Origin: Bacteroidales bacterium
Lineage (GTDB): Bacteria > Bacteroidota > Bacteroidia > Bacteroidales > UBA932
Length of the DNA: 64,000 nucleotides
Direction: 5' to 3'
Assembly (NCBI GenBank): GCA_017630155.1
Contig: JAGBVU010000024.1
Coordinates: 124,001 to 188,000 of the forward strand
Shown here: positions 1 to 8,770 of the stretch, one piece after another
Layout of the letters: each line of letters opens with the position of its first letter
Numbering within the stretch: the stretch's first letter is position 1
Program-made: the position numbers and the translations under genes
Notes under the pieces: generated by a model
The model's input: the letters and a program-made list of their open reading frames with translations, nothing else
Told to the model about the DNA's origin: nothing
Database searches by the model: none

Positions 1-1116
1 ATGTTGCTTGACGGTATGAAGATTCTTAGAAAGAAAATCAACAAATTCAAAAGCAACCCTATCAGAAAAGAGGTTCTTGTTGACTCTTTGATGATGCTTC
101 ACGAGATGAGAATTTCAACTTATCCTAAGTATGTTGTTACTGCAAAGATCAACAAAGCTATGGATATGATTACTTATGCTGCCAAAGGTGAGGAGCAGGA
201 GGTATTCAATGTTCTTGGTGATGCAATGGAAACAGCTAAGGGTAAAACTGCTGTAGTTATCCCTGTAAGATATATGAACTATGCAAATGACCTTTACAAA
301 GCTGGTACAATGAGCGCTGAAGAGGTTATGGCTGCTTACAACAAAGCATATTCAACTGCAGAACTTATCGAAAAAGCAAAACCATCACAGGCTATTACCG
401 ATGCTAAGAAGGATATTGAGAACCTTCTTATGATCAGTGGTGTTGCAAGCTGTGAGAACCTTGTTGAGATGTTTACCCCACGTTTCGAGGCAAACCCTAC
501 CGACAGATATATGCTTGGTAACCTTATCTCTATGTTCTCAGCTTCAAACTGTCTTGATGAGGATCTATTTATGCTTGCTGTAGAGGAGATGCACAAAATG
601 GAGTCTTCACACAACTCTGCATATCTTCTTTACAAACTCTACTCTCAGAGAAACCTTGCTGATAAAGCTATCGCATATATGGAAGAGGCTATCGCACTTT
701 GCGGTGACACTTTGGTAAATCAGGCTGCTGACTATTGCCTTGAGCTTGGTACTTACTGCTTCAAATCAGCAGGTGAGGATGCAAAAGCTGTTGAGGCTGC
801 TAAGAAAGCTGCAGAGCTTAATCCAGAAAACGCAGGTAGAGCTTACCTTCTTGCAGGTACAATCTGGGGTTCACAGAAATGTCATGGTAACGATATCGAG
901 ACCAGAGCACCATACTGGGTGGCTGTTGACTACTTGACAAAAGCTAAAAATGCAGATGAGAACCTTGCAGCAGAGGCAACTAACCTTATCAACCAGTATC
1001 GCAAATACTTCCCATTGAAATCTGAGGCATTTATGTTTGACCTTCTTGACGGTGCTACTTACACTGTATCTTGCAACGGTCTACGTGAAGCAACCAAGGT
1101 TAGAACTCAAGACTAA
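1..1116 (+). CDS. TPR-like protein, 5' end cut by window edge
   Basis: The reading frame is open from the first base, so the ATG at position 1 may be internal and the true start may lie outside the window. The 371 visible residues are almost all alpha-helical. They contain TPR-like helix pairs, clearest around residues 200-290 (AYLLYKLYSQRN, then KAVEAAKKAAELNPENAGRAYLLAG). The last codons are 3 nt from lptC, so the two are probably cotranscribed. In Bacteroidales a secreted TPR protein commonly precedes lptC, so an envelope role is inferred; no specific function is recognised. Codon choice is strongly biased (mostly CTT for Leu, AAA for Lys), as in the other apparently abundant proteins of this window. 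Confidence 0.75.
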   Translation: MLLDGMKILRKKINKFKSNPIRKEVLVDSLMMLHEMRISTYPKYVVTAKINKAMDMITYAAKGEEQEVFNVLGDAMETAKGKTAVVIPVRYMNYANDLYKAGTMSAEEVMAAYNKAYSTAELIEKAKPSQAITDAKKDIENLLMISGVASCENLVEMFTPRFEANPTDRYMLGNLISMFSASNCLDEDLFMLAVEEMHKMESSHNSAYLLYKLYSQRNLADKAIAYMEEAIALCGDTLVNQAADYCLELGTYCFKSAGEDAKAVEAAKKAAELNPENAGRAYLLAGTIWGSQKCHGNDIETRAPYWVAVDYLTKAKNADENLAAEATNLINQYRKYFPLKSEAFMFDLLDGATYTVSCNGLREATKVRTQD

Positions 1117-1119
1117 TTT

Positions 1120-1758
1120 ATGATCGGTTTATACCGGCATACAAATAGAATCAGAATGGTAGCAACTGTTTTTATAGTTGCTACCATTGCTGTTTCGTGT
1201 AGAAACAAGATTTCTCAAACTGAGGACATTGACATAGAGAAGACCCCATCACAGGTGGTGGAGAATATTGTCATGGTCCAGTCCCGGAACTCTTTAGCAG
1301 AATTCAGGATGCAGGCCCCCCTTCTGGAGAGGTATGACAGCGACTCCGAGGAATCTTATGACCTTTTTCCCAAAGGGTTGAATGTCTATGGTTACAATGA
1401 GGAGGGGTTGCTCGAGACATCAATTGTCTCCAATGAGGCGAAGCACATCACCAAAAAAGGTGAAGAGAAGTGGTCGGCTTATGGAAATGTGGTGATCAAA
1501 AACTTCATCAAAGGAGAACAGATGGAGACCGATACCATCTACTGGGATCAGAAGGAGAAGAAGATATATACCCACTGTTATGTGAAGCTTTTCTCTCCCC
1601 AGGGCTTTATGCAAGGGATAGGGATGGAGTCTGATGAGATGGCCAGAAATGCTGTGTTGTTGAATCCATTTGACGGATATGCAATAATTAACAACGACAC
1701 CACCAAAGTTTCTTATGTAGATTCTGCAAACTTTATAGGGCCATTGGTGCGTAGGTAA
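1120..1758 (+). CDS. lptC: LPS export protein LptC
   Basis: A 212-residue lipoprotein or anchored periplasmic protein. An N-terminal hydrophobic stretch ends in a lipobox-like AVSC (Cys27), followed by the LptC/YrbK beta-jellyroll pattern: a segment on the form of the molecule (LNVYGYNEEG), then SNEAKHITKKGEEKWSAYGN and a DTIYWDQKEKKIYT strand pair typical of the family. LptC receives lipopolysaccharide from the LptBFG transporter and passes it to LptA in the periplasm. The start at 1120 is 3 nt after the upstream stop; Met13 is a possible alternative. It lies in an envelope operon with the TPR protein before it and the PPIase after it. Confidence 0.85.
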   Translation: MIGLYRHTNRIRMVATVFIVATIAVSCRNKISQTEDIDIEKTPSQVVENIVMVQSRNSLAEFRMQAPLLERYDSDSEESYDLFPKGLNVYGYNEEGLLETSIVSNEAKHITKKGEEKWSAYGNVVIKNFIKGEQMETDTIYWDQKEKKIYTHCYVKLFSPQGFMQGIGMESDEMARNAVLLNPFDGYAIINNDTTKVSYVDSANFIGPLVRR

Positions 1759-1769
1759 AAATAAATTAT

Positions 1770-1777
1770 TATCTTCG
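1770..1777 (+). promoter_or_regulatory. Putative -7 element of the PPIase gene
   Basis: TATCTTCG is one base off the Bacteroidota consensus TAnnTTTG. It lies 46 nt upstream of the ATG at 1824, in the only gap of this gene run that is long enough for a promoter. Confidence 0.45.
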
Positions 1778-1823
1778 CAACTTATTTGAGAAATTGTGTA
1801 AAATTTAATATAAATAACTTAAA

Positions 1824-3914
1824 ATGGCAGTTTTAGAGAAGATACGTGTCAAACTTGGAGTGCTGATTACAGTACTTATCGCAGTGGCACTACTATCATT
1901 TATTATCGATCCAAGCACTTTGGATATGACTCTACGTTCGTTCTCATCAAAGTATGATGTTGGTCAGATCGACGGCAAATCTATCAAATATGAGGATTTC
2001 AACGAAAAAGTAGAGTATTACAAAAATATCTATACCCTAACAACAGGCTCACAAGCCATTTCTGAGGAGATGTTGGAAAACATCTACAATACAGCATGGC
2101 AAGAGTTGCAGAATGAGATTATGATTCTCCCTGCAATCAAGTCAGCAGGTGTTGTAGTTGGTGAGGATGAGATGTTTGACCTTGTTCAGGGTAATGCCCT
2201 TTCACCTGTTATCGCTCAGGAGGGTATGTTCATGGATGAGAACGGCAACTTCAGCAGAGTTCAGTTCAAGAGCTTCCTTGATGCTATTGGAAATGACCAG
2301 TCAGGCAATCTTGCAACATATTGGGCATTCCTTAAGAGAAGTGTGGAGGAGCAGCAATATTTCACAAAATACAATTCACTTTTGTCTCAGAGTAATATCC
2401 TTAACCCAGTTGAGTTGAGAAAAGGTATCGAGGACAACAACGTGACTTCTATTGTAGACTTTGTGGTTGTTCCTTTCGGTTTTGAACCAGACAGCACCAT
2501 CAAAGTCTCTTCAAGTGAGGTTAACGCTTATTACAAAGAGCACAAAGAGCAATACAAACAGACTGCGTCACGCGATATCGAGTTCGTAGTTTATGAGGTG
2601 GTTCCTTCTCAGAAGGATATCGATGAGGCAAAAGCACTTATTGACGAGGCTTATGCTGAGTTTGTTACTGCAGAGAATCTTAAAACATTCCTTTCACACA
2701 ACTCTGATACCCCTCTTCAGAACTACTATTTCACACAGGAGGAGTTGGAGAGAACAGATGCAAAACTTGCAGATTTCGCTTTTGCAACCAAGAAAGTAAA
2801 TGCATTGGAGCCATTCCAGCAGGATAATATGTTCATTGCAGCCAGAGTAAATGACACCAAAATGATGTCTGACTCAGCATTTGTACAGCACATCCTTTTG
2901 GCTTCTACAGATGAGGCAAGAGCTGACAGCCTTGTAAAGGTTATCAACAAAGGTACCAGCCTCTCAGAGATGGCTGTCAAATTCTCTCTTGACAAGAACC
3001 CTAATGTAGTAAATGCTGGTGATATAGGCTGGATGACCCAGAATATGATGATCCCTGGTATGGAGGAGGTTCTATCTATGGCTCCTGGCAAATGTGTGAA
3101 GATGGTGACCAACTACGGTGTTCACGTTGTAAGAGTTAGTGAAAGGACCAAACCAGTGAAAAAAGTTCAGCTTGCTCTCCTTACCAAAGAGATTATCGCA
3201 AGCCAGGCAACATTCCAGGAGTACTACGGTCAGGCAAACAATCTTGCATCACGCAGTGAGGGTAAGATTGAGAAATTCAACCAGATCGTTGATGAAGAGA
3301 AACTCCCTGTAGTTCCAGCTTACAATGTCCTTGAAGGTGCTAAGAAGATCTCAATGTATGAGAATACCCGTGAGGTTTCAAGATGGATTTATGAGGCAGA
3401 AGAGGGTGAGGTATCACCTATCATCACTGTTGACAACAAATACTTCTTCGTAGTAGCAGTTACTAAAGTTCGCGAAGAGGGTTACACTCCTCTTAAGTCT
3501 ATCTACTCACAGATTGAGAGTAGCGTAGCTTTCGAGAAGAGGACAGAGAAACTTGCAGGTGAGGTTAAAGCCAAGATTGAAGGTCTTTCGACTATGGAAG
3601 AGATCGCTGAGGCACTTAACACTACAGTATCTTCAAAGAATGACGTAGCTTTCGGTTCTGTAAGCTCACAATCACTTGACCCAGTTCTTGTAGGTGCCAT
3701 TGCCGGTGCTCCAGAGGGTAAAGTGGTAGGACCTGTAAAAGGTAACATCGGTGTGTATGTATTGAAAGTGAACGGTCGTGAAACCGGTTCATTCTATACT
3801 GAAGATGATGCCAAATTGAGAGAGAACCAGGTAGCAACCTATCAGATGAATGTATTGCCATATGTATTCTCTGAGATGGGTGATGTAAAAGACAACAGAG
3901 CACGTTTCTTCTAG
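1824..3914 (+). CDS. PpiD/SurA-type periplasmic peptidylprolyl isomerase
   Basis: A 696-residue protein with one N-terminal membrane anchor (about residues 12-28), a SurA_N-like helical chaperone region, and a parvulin-type (PpiC) rotamase domain near residues 345-440. That domain starts with AFVQHILLAS and has the typical IGWM and YGVHVVRV strands. A second, divergent rotamase-like segment follows toward the C terminus. This matches the size and order of Bacteroidota PpiD-like proteins that help outer-membrane proteins fold. It lies downstream of lptC and ends just before a strong terminator. Codon bias suggests high expression. Confidence 0.88.
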   Translation: MAVLEKIRVKLGVLITVLIAVALLSFIIDPSTLDMTLRSFSSKYDVGQIDGKSIKYEDFNEKVEYYKNIYTLTTGSQAISEEMLENIYNTAWQELQNEIMILPAIKSAGVVVGEDEMFDLVQGNALSPVIAQEGMFMDENGNFSRVQFKSFLDAIGNDQSGNLATYWAFLKRSVEEQQYFTKYNSLLSQSNILNPVELRKGIEDNNVTSIVDFVVVPFGFEPDSTIKVSSSEVNAYYKEHKEQYKQTASRDIEFVVYEVVPSQKDIDEAKALIDEAYAEFVTAENLKTFLSHNSDTPLQNYYFTQEELERTDAKLADFAFATKKVNALEPFQQDNMFIAARVNDTKMMSDSAFVQHILLASTDEARADSLVKVINKGTSLSEMAVKFSLDKNPNVVNAGDIGWMTQNMMIPGMEEVLSMAPGKCVKMVTNYGVHVVRVSERTKPVKKVQLALLTKEIIASQATFQEYYGQANNLASRSEGKIEKFNQIVDEEKLPVVPAYNVLEGAKKISMYENTREVSRWIYEAEEGEVSPIITVDNKYFFVVAVTKVREEGYTPLKSIYSQIESSVAFEKRTEKLAGEVKAKIEGLSTMEEIAEALNTTVSSKNDVAFGSVSSQSLDPVLVGAIAGAPEGKVVGPVKGNIGVYVLKVNGRETGSFYTEDDAKLRENQVATYQMNVLPYVFSEMGDVKDNRARFF

Positions 3915-3940
3915 AAACCAAACTTGAAATATCAGAAAAG

Positions 3941-3967
3941 CCATCCTTTGAGAAGGATGGTTTTTTT
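3941..3967 (+). terminator. Intrinsic terminator after the PPIase gene
   Basis: CCATCCTT (3941-3948), loop TGAG, AAGGATGG (3953-3960), then seven T residues. The ychF -7 element starts two bases later, so the T tract sits where the upstream promoter region of ychF would be. Confidence 0.9.
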
Positions 3968-3968
3968 G

Positions 3969-3976
3969 TACCTTTG
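3969..3976 (+). promoter_or_regulatory. -7 element of ychF
   Basis: TACCTTTG matches the Bacteroidota TAnnTTTG consensus and lies 31 nt before the ATG at 4008, directly after the preceding terminator. Confidence 0.75.
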
Positions 3977-4007
3977 CAAAAATATTGAAAGATAAAATTT
4001 ATAGAAT

Positions 4008-5111
4008 ATGTCATTACGTTGTGGAATCGTAGGGTTGCCTAATGTGGGCAAATCGACCCTTTTTAACTGTATCAGTTCCGGAAAAGCACAAGCTGCAAAT
4101 TTCCCATTTTGTACTATTGAGCCCAATGTGGGGTCTACAATAGTCCCTGATGAGAGGCTCAGTGTCCTTGAGAAGCTTGTTAATCCTAAAAGGGTAGTTC
4201 CTGCCACTGTGGAGATAGTGGATATCGCCGGTCTTGTAAAAGGCGCCAGCAGAGGAGAAGGTCTTGGTAACCAGTTCCTTGCAAATATCAGAGAGACAGA
4301 TGCCATACTGCACGTAGTAAGGTGTTTTGAGGACCCCAATGTAGTCCATGTGGATGGAAGTGTTGATCCTGTCAGAGATAAGGAGATTATAGATACTGAG
4401 CTTCAGATAAAAGACCTTGAGACAGTGGAGAACAGAATCAAAAAGGTGGAGAAACAGGCTCAGACTGGTGGTGACAAGGAGGCTAAAAGGCTCTACAATA
4501 TCCTTCTTCAGTTCAAGGAGGTACTTCTCAACGGCAAGTCAGCCAGGACTGTGAAGTTTGACAATGCAGAGGATGAGAAACTTGCAAAAGGTCTTTTCCT
4601 CCTTACAAACAAACCAGTGATGTATGTCTGCAATGTGGATGAGGCTTCAGCCGCTACAGGCAATGCTCATGTGGAGAGACTTAAGGCTGCCATTGCAGAT
4701 GAAGGGGCAGAGGTCCTTGTTATTGCAGCGAAGATTGAATCTGAGATTGCAGAGCTTGACAGTTATGAGGAGAGACAAATGTTTCTTGAGGAGATTGGTC
4801 TCCAGAAATCGGGTGTGGAGAGACTTATCCAGTCTGCATACTCACTATTGAACCTTCAGACATATTTCACTGCAGGAGAACCTGAGGTAAGGGCCTGGAC
4901 CATCAATAAGGGTGATAAGGCACCAAGGGCTGCAGGTGTGATCCATACAGATTTCGAGAAAGGTTTTATCCGTGCAGAGGTGATAAAATATGCAGACTAT
5001 GTGGAGTATGGATCTGAGGCAGCTTGCCGTGCAGCAGGAAAACTCGGTATTGAAGGTAAGGAGTATGTAGTGCAGGATGGAGATGTAATGCACTTCCTGT
5101 TTAACGTTTAA
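4008..5111 (+). CDS. ychF: Redox-regulated ATPase YchF (Obg family)
   Basis: A 367-residue universally conserved P-loop NTPase. The P-loop GLPNVGKST is at residues 9-17, the switch region reads DIAGLVKGASRGEGLG, and the specificity motif is NVDE instead of the NKxD of GTPases. That change is the known reason YchF prefers ATP. A coiled-coil insert (about 130-200) and a C-terminal TGS domain complete the fold. It binds ribosomes and is linked to oxidative-stress control in other bacteria. It has its own promoter and a terminator upstream; the SGNH gene follows after 14 nt. Confidence 0.97.
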   Translation: MSLRCGIVGLPNVGKSTLFNCISSGKAQAANFPFCTIEPNVGSTIVPDERLSVLEKLVNPKRVVPATVEIVDIAGLVKGASRGEGLGNQFLANIRETDAILHVVRCFEDPNVVHVDGSVDPVRDKEIIDTELQIKDLETVENRIKKVEKQAQTGGDKEAKRLYNILLQFKEVLLNGKSARTVKFDNAEDEKLAKGLFLLTNKPVMYVCNVDEASAATGNAHVERLKAAIADEGAEVLVIAAKIESEIAELDSYEERQMFLEEIGLQKSGVERLIQSAYSLLNLQTYFTAGEPEVRAWTINKGDKAPRAAGVIHTDFEKGFIRAEVIKYADYVEYGSEAACRAAGKLGIEGKEYVVQDGDVMHFLFNV

Positions 5112-5125
5112 TAAGAGGGTAAAGT

Positions 5126-6481
5126 ATGAAAAAGTGCATCCATTTTATCTCCTTTGTTTTATTGGGGCTGCTAACAATATCGTGCTCACAAAGGCAGGAG
5201 AGTGCAGGGGAGTACCCTACACTTCATGGACAGATAACCTATTTTCAGGAGAAGCATGAGCTCTACCGTACATTTCCAGTAGAGAAGGGTGATATTGTAT
5301 TTATGGGTGATGATGTGGCAGACAGGGGTATGTGGGATGCATTTTATGGAGCGGATAATATCAGGAACAGGGGCATTGCTCTGGAGGGGACAGAGTGTAC
5401 TCTGTACAGGATTAGGGATATTGTGAAGAACAAACCCTCCACTGTCGTAATATCGACAGGTCTGTATGATCTCAAAAGGGGGTGCAGTGTACAGCAGACC
5501 AAAGAGAGGATAATTGAGATTCTCAAGGTGGCAAAAACCACATCACCCAATACAAAATACTACTATTTGTCGATTGTTCCTGATCTGGGGTCAAAGGATG
5601 TTGATGGTTCTGTAGCAGACAGTGCCGAAGTGGTCAACAACTATATCAAGGGGCAATTCCCCGAGAACTTCATTGATCTGAATATTCTCCTTTGTGATGA
5701 AAGCGGATATATGTCTGAGAACTATTGTGTAGGTCCAAACAGAATCAATGGCGCGGGTTATGAGCTGATAGCCAAAGCTGTGGCTCCATACATAGGTCTT
5801 GATGCCAGAAATACCATTGCAAATGACCCTGTAATGCTCAATTATGACAACAGTACCCCCTCTTCTGAGTATTATGCAAAGACGTATAAAGAGATTAATA
5901 AAGGGAGATCTGCACACTATATAGCAAGACTCTCCATCTTCCGTTCCATCCCCAATACCAGTGGCAAAGTGGTAATGCTTGGCAACAGCATCACCAACAA
6001 TTGCTGGTGGAATGAGCTTCTCGGACTCTCACCCTCTGAAATTATAAACAGGGGTATAAGTGGAGATACTATTCTCGGTATTCTGGCCCGTCTGGATGAG
6101 GTTGTGGATGAGAATCCCGCCAAAATATGCCTGCTTGCCGGTGTCAACGATATGCTTGAGGATAAGGATGTGGCCAAGGAGGAGGTCTGGAACAGGTATG
6201 TGCAGCTACTGGAGGCTATCAGAGAGCATATGCCGGATGTGGATCTAACCATATCATCAACACTACCATTAAACCCTATGACAAGTTTTTATCCGGGTGT
6301 CAATGAAAAAGTGGCATACCTCAACGCTCAGCTGAAGGCAAATGCCCAGAAATACAGCTATTCGTATGTGGATGTGGCCCCTGTCCTGATGGATGAAAAC
6401 GGAGATTTAAGCAATAAACACACTTGTGATGGTATCCATCTTCTTCCGTCTGCGTACCATATGTGGAAGGAGCTTCTATAG
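5126..6481 (+). CDS. Tandem SGNH/GDSL-hydrolase lipoprotein
   Basis: A 451-residue predicted lipoprotein (lipobox ending at Cys20) with two SGNH-hydrolase-like halves. The C-terminal half carries the full catalytic set: block I GNSIT with Ser288, block III GVND (339-342) and block V DGIH with Asp435 and His438. The N-terminal half keeps the fold pattern, but block I reads GDD (61-63) with no serine, and no DxxH is visible near residue 210, so it looks inactive. Relatives deacetylate sugars or cleave esters on glycans; the substrate here is unknown. The last codons, including the catalytic DGIH, overlap the start of the next gene. Confidence 0.8.
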   Translation: MKKCIHFISFVLLGLLTISCSQRQESAGEYPTLHGQITYFQEKHELYRTFPVEKGDIVFMGDDVADRGMWDAFYGADNIRNRGIALEGTECTLYRIRDIVKNKPSTVVISTGLYDLKRGCSVQQTKERIIEILKVAKTTSPNTKYYYLSIVPDLGSKDVDGSVADSAEVVNNYIKGQFPENFIDLNILLCDESGYMSENYCVGPNRINGAGYELIAKAVAPYIGLDARNTIANDPVMLNYDNSTPSSEYYAKTYKEINKGRSAHYIARLSIFRSIPNTSGKVVMLGNSITNNCWWNELLGLSPSEIINRGISGDTILGILARLDEVVDENPAKICLLAGVNDMLEDKDVAKEEVWNRYVQLLEAIREHMPDVDLTISSTLPLNPMTSFYPGVNEKVAYLNAQLKANAQKYSYSYVDVAPVLMDENGDLSNKHTCDGIHLLPSAYHMWKELL

Positions 6482-7448
6482 CACTTTTGCAATACTTTTC
6501 TCCATACTTCTCTCCTCGGGTTCTTTTGCCCAGGGGTGGGATTCCCCTGTAATGTGCTGGAATGTGGAGAACTATTTTGATACATACGACGATCCCGATA
6601 CAGCGGATGATGAGTTCACCCCAAGAGGGGATAAATTCTGGAGTAAAAAGAGATTTTTGGCCAAACGTAATGCTATATCCAAGACCATTCTATCTATAAA
6701 GGACACATATGGGGAGTACCCTTTTCTTGTGGGACTAGTAGAGGTGGAGAACAGCTACGTACTTAAAGAGTTGGTGAACGACACCCCCCTTTCAAAGCTT
6801 GATTACCGGTATATTCACAAAGACTCCTATGATCCCCGTGGAATAGAGTGTGCTCTCTTGTATCGTGAGGCCCATTTTACCCCATTGGAGGTGCATAATG
6901 TCGAGGTGGAGAGGGTATATTACGATAAGCCCCTTCGTCATATCCTATATGTAAAGGGGGTGGAGATGGGTTCAGGAGACACCCTCCACATCTTTGTAAA
7001 CCATTGGTCATCCAAGTTGGGAGGGGAGAAGCGCTCTGCCCCCAACAGGCTTGCCTCGGCTCTTAAGGTGGTAAGGATGGCAGATTCGATTGCCTTTTCA
7101 AATCCTGATAAGGAGCCCAATATATTAATTATGGGGGATTTGAACGACATATGTCATTCTGAACCACTCAATGCCCTCAAACTTGCCAGGACTCCGCTGA
7201 TGATACTCTCTGAAAGGTTTGATCCCAGGAAAGAGGGTACGACCAAATACCAGGGGGAGTGGGAGATTATAGACCATTTTGTAGTATCTGAATCCCTTTC
7301 CAGATACACAATGGAGATTTATGCCCCGGAGTTTCTTTTGCAGACAGAGAGAAAATATCTCTCCAAGAAGCCTTTCAGGACGTACAGCGGTCCCAAATAT
7401 TTGGGTGGTGTGAGTGATCATCTCCCTATTGTCCTACATAAAAAATAG
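6429..7448 (+). CDS. Secreted endonuclease/exonuclease/phosphatase-family protein
   Basis: About 339 residues. The first ATG (6429) lies 53 nt inside the upstream gene; a GTG at 6426 is an alternative. A hydrophobic signal sequence ends near residue 35 (SGSFAQ). Catalytic blocks of the EEP fold are present: WNVENYF, LVEVEN with the metal-binding Glu, NHWSSK, GDLND (236-240) and SDHLP (329-333). The family hydrolyses phosphodiesters in nucleic acids, phospholipids or nucleotides. The signal peptide points to the periplasm or surface. The exact substrate is not readable from the sequence. Confidence 0.85.
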   Translation: MVSIFFRLRTICGRSFYSTFAILFSILLSSGSFAQGWDSPVMCWNVENYFDTYDDPDTADDEFTPRGDKFWSKKRFLAKRNAISKTILSIKDTYGEYPFLVGLVEVENSYVLKELVNDTPLSKLDYRYIHKDSYDPRGIECALLYREAHFTPLEVHNVEVERVYYDKPLRHILYVKGVEMGSGDTLHIFVNHWSSKLGGEKRSAPNRLASALKVVRMADSIAFSNPDKEPNILIMGDLNDICHSEPLNALKLARTPLMILSERFDPRKEGTTKYQGEWEIIDHFVVSESLSRYTMEIYAPEFLLQTERKYLSKKPFRTYSGPKYLGGVSDHLPIVLHKK

Positions 7449-7449
7449 T

Positions 7450-7457
7450 TATCTTTG
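7450..7457 (+). promoter_or_regulatory. -7 element of thyA
   Basis: TATCTTTG is a full consensus match, one base after the stop codon of the preceding gene and 20 nt before the thyA ATG. Confidence 0.7.
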
Positions 7458-7477
7458 GACCTTTAAAAGAGGAGCTT

Positions 7478-8272
7478 ATGAAACAATATCTCGACCTACT
7501 CAATAAAATAACCCAGGAGGGGACCCTCAAGCACGACAGGACCGGTGTGGGGACCAAGTCTATCTTCGGATATCAGATGAGGTTTGATCTTTCGAAAGGA
7601 TTTCCACTACTGACCACCAAGAAAGTTCACCTCAAATCGATAATATATGAACTTTTGTGGTTCATAAAGGGTGATACCAACATCAAATACCTGCACGATC
7701 ACAAGGTGACCATCTGGGATGAGTGGGCAGATGAGAATGGTGATTTGGGCCCTGTGTACGGCCACCAGTGGCGCTCTTGGGCGGGTGCTGACGGAAAGTC
7801 AATTGACCAGCTTTCGGAGGTTATCAATTCACTCAAGAACAATCCGGATTCACGTCGTCACATCGTATCGGCCTGGAATGTTTCTGAAGTATCCAAAATG
7901 GCACTTCCCCCTTGCCATGCACTTTTCCAATTCTATGTGGCAGACGGTAAGCTATCCTGTCAGCTCTATCAGAGGAGTGCGGATGTATTCCTTGGAGTTC
8001 CATTCAATATTGCCTCGTATGCCCTTCTTACCATGATGATTGCTCAGGAGTGCGGTTATGGTCTTGGAGACTTTGTGCATACATTGGGTGATGCCCATAT
8101 ATATACAAATCACTTTGAACAGGTACAGACCCAGCTCGAAAGGGAACCCAGAGAGCTCCCTGTGATGAAGCTTAATCCGGAAGTGAAGAGTGTATTTGAC
8201 TTCGACTATGAGGATTTCACCCTCGAAGGTTATGATCCTCATCCACTAATCAAAGCACCTATTGCAGTTTAG
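7478..8272 (+). CDS. thyA: Thymidylate synthase
   Basis: A 264-residue enzyme, the same length as E. coli ThyA. The catalytic cysteine in [12 protein letters not shown] falls at residue 146, the E. coli position. [17 protein letters not shown] and the N-terminal folate/dUMP residues (RTGVGT) are intact. It converts dUMP to dTMP with methylene-tetrahydrofolate, yielding dihydrofolate. It is followed directly by folA, which recycles that product. It has its own promoter. Confidence 0.99.
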   Translation: MKQYLDLLNKITQEGTLKHDRTGVGTKSIFGYQMRFDLSKGFPLLTTKKVHLKSIIYELLWFIKGDTNIKYLHDHKVTIWDEWADENGDLGPVYGHQWRSWAGADGKSIDQLSEVINSLKNNPDSRRHIVSAWNVSEVSKMALPPCHALFQFYVADGKLSCQLYQRSADVFLGVPFNIASYALLTMMIAQECGYGLGDFVHTLGDAHIYTNHFEQVQTQLEREPRELPVMKLNPEVKSVFDFDYEDFTLEGYDPHPLIKAPIAV

Positions 8273-8273
8273 T

Positions 8274-8768
8274 ATGTTATCAATAATAGTGGCAATAGCA
8301 TCCAATAATGCTATCGGTAAAGGGAACGATATGCCCTGGCATATTTCAGAAGACCTCAAGTATTTCAAGAAGGTTACCTCAGGGCATGCAGTGATAATGG
8401 GGACCAACACATTTGCATCCATAGGTTCCAGACCCCTTCCCAAGAGGAGAAATATAGTGGTAAGCAAGAGGCAGGCTGAGGGTTTGAGAGATGGCGTGGA
8501 GTATTTCAATTCGTTGCCTGCGGCAATAGAATCTGCTTGTGCCCAGGATGAGGAGGTATTCATCATGGGGGGAGGGATGATATATGCGGCGGCACTCCCT
8601 CTGGCAGACAGACTATATATTACCGAGGTTGAGACAGTGATTGATGATGCAGAGGTTTTCTTCCCTGCGATAGATAAAAATATATGGATTGAGGTTTCGC
8701 GCAGCGAGCAGTTTACCGATGAGAAATCGGGACTCAAATTTTCATTTGTAGTTTACAATAAGAGATAA
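8274..8768 (+). CDS. folA: Dihydrofolate reductase
   Basis: 164 residues from the ATG at 8274, one base after the thyA stop. An upstream in-frame TTG (8262) would overlap thyA and add four residues without family support, so ATG is preferred. MLSIIVAIASNNAIGKGNDMPW places the acidic catalytic residue at Asp27, as in E. coli. GTNTFASIG and IMGGGMIY provide NADPH-binding segments. It reduces the dihydrofolate made by ThyA back to tetrahydrofolate, so the thyA-folA pair is a functional couple. Confidence 0.98.
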   Translation: MLSIIVAIASNNAIGKGNDMPWHISEDLKYFKKVTSGHAVIMGTNTFASIGSRPLPKRRNIVVSKRQAEGLRDGVEYFNSLPAAIESACAQDEEVFIMGGGMIYAAALPLADRLYITEVETVIDDAEVFFPAIDKNIWIEVSRSEQFTDEKSGLKFSFVVYNKR

Positions 8769-8770
8769 AT

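Noticed and set aside
1..3. ATG at position 1 as the true start of the TPR gene
   Set aside because: It coincides with the window edge, no signal peptide follows, and related proteins are longer; the start may be outside the window.
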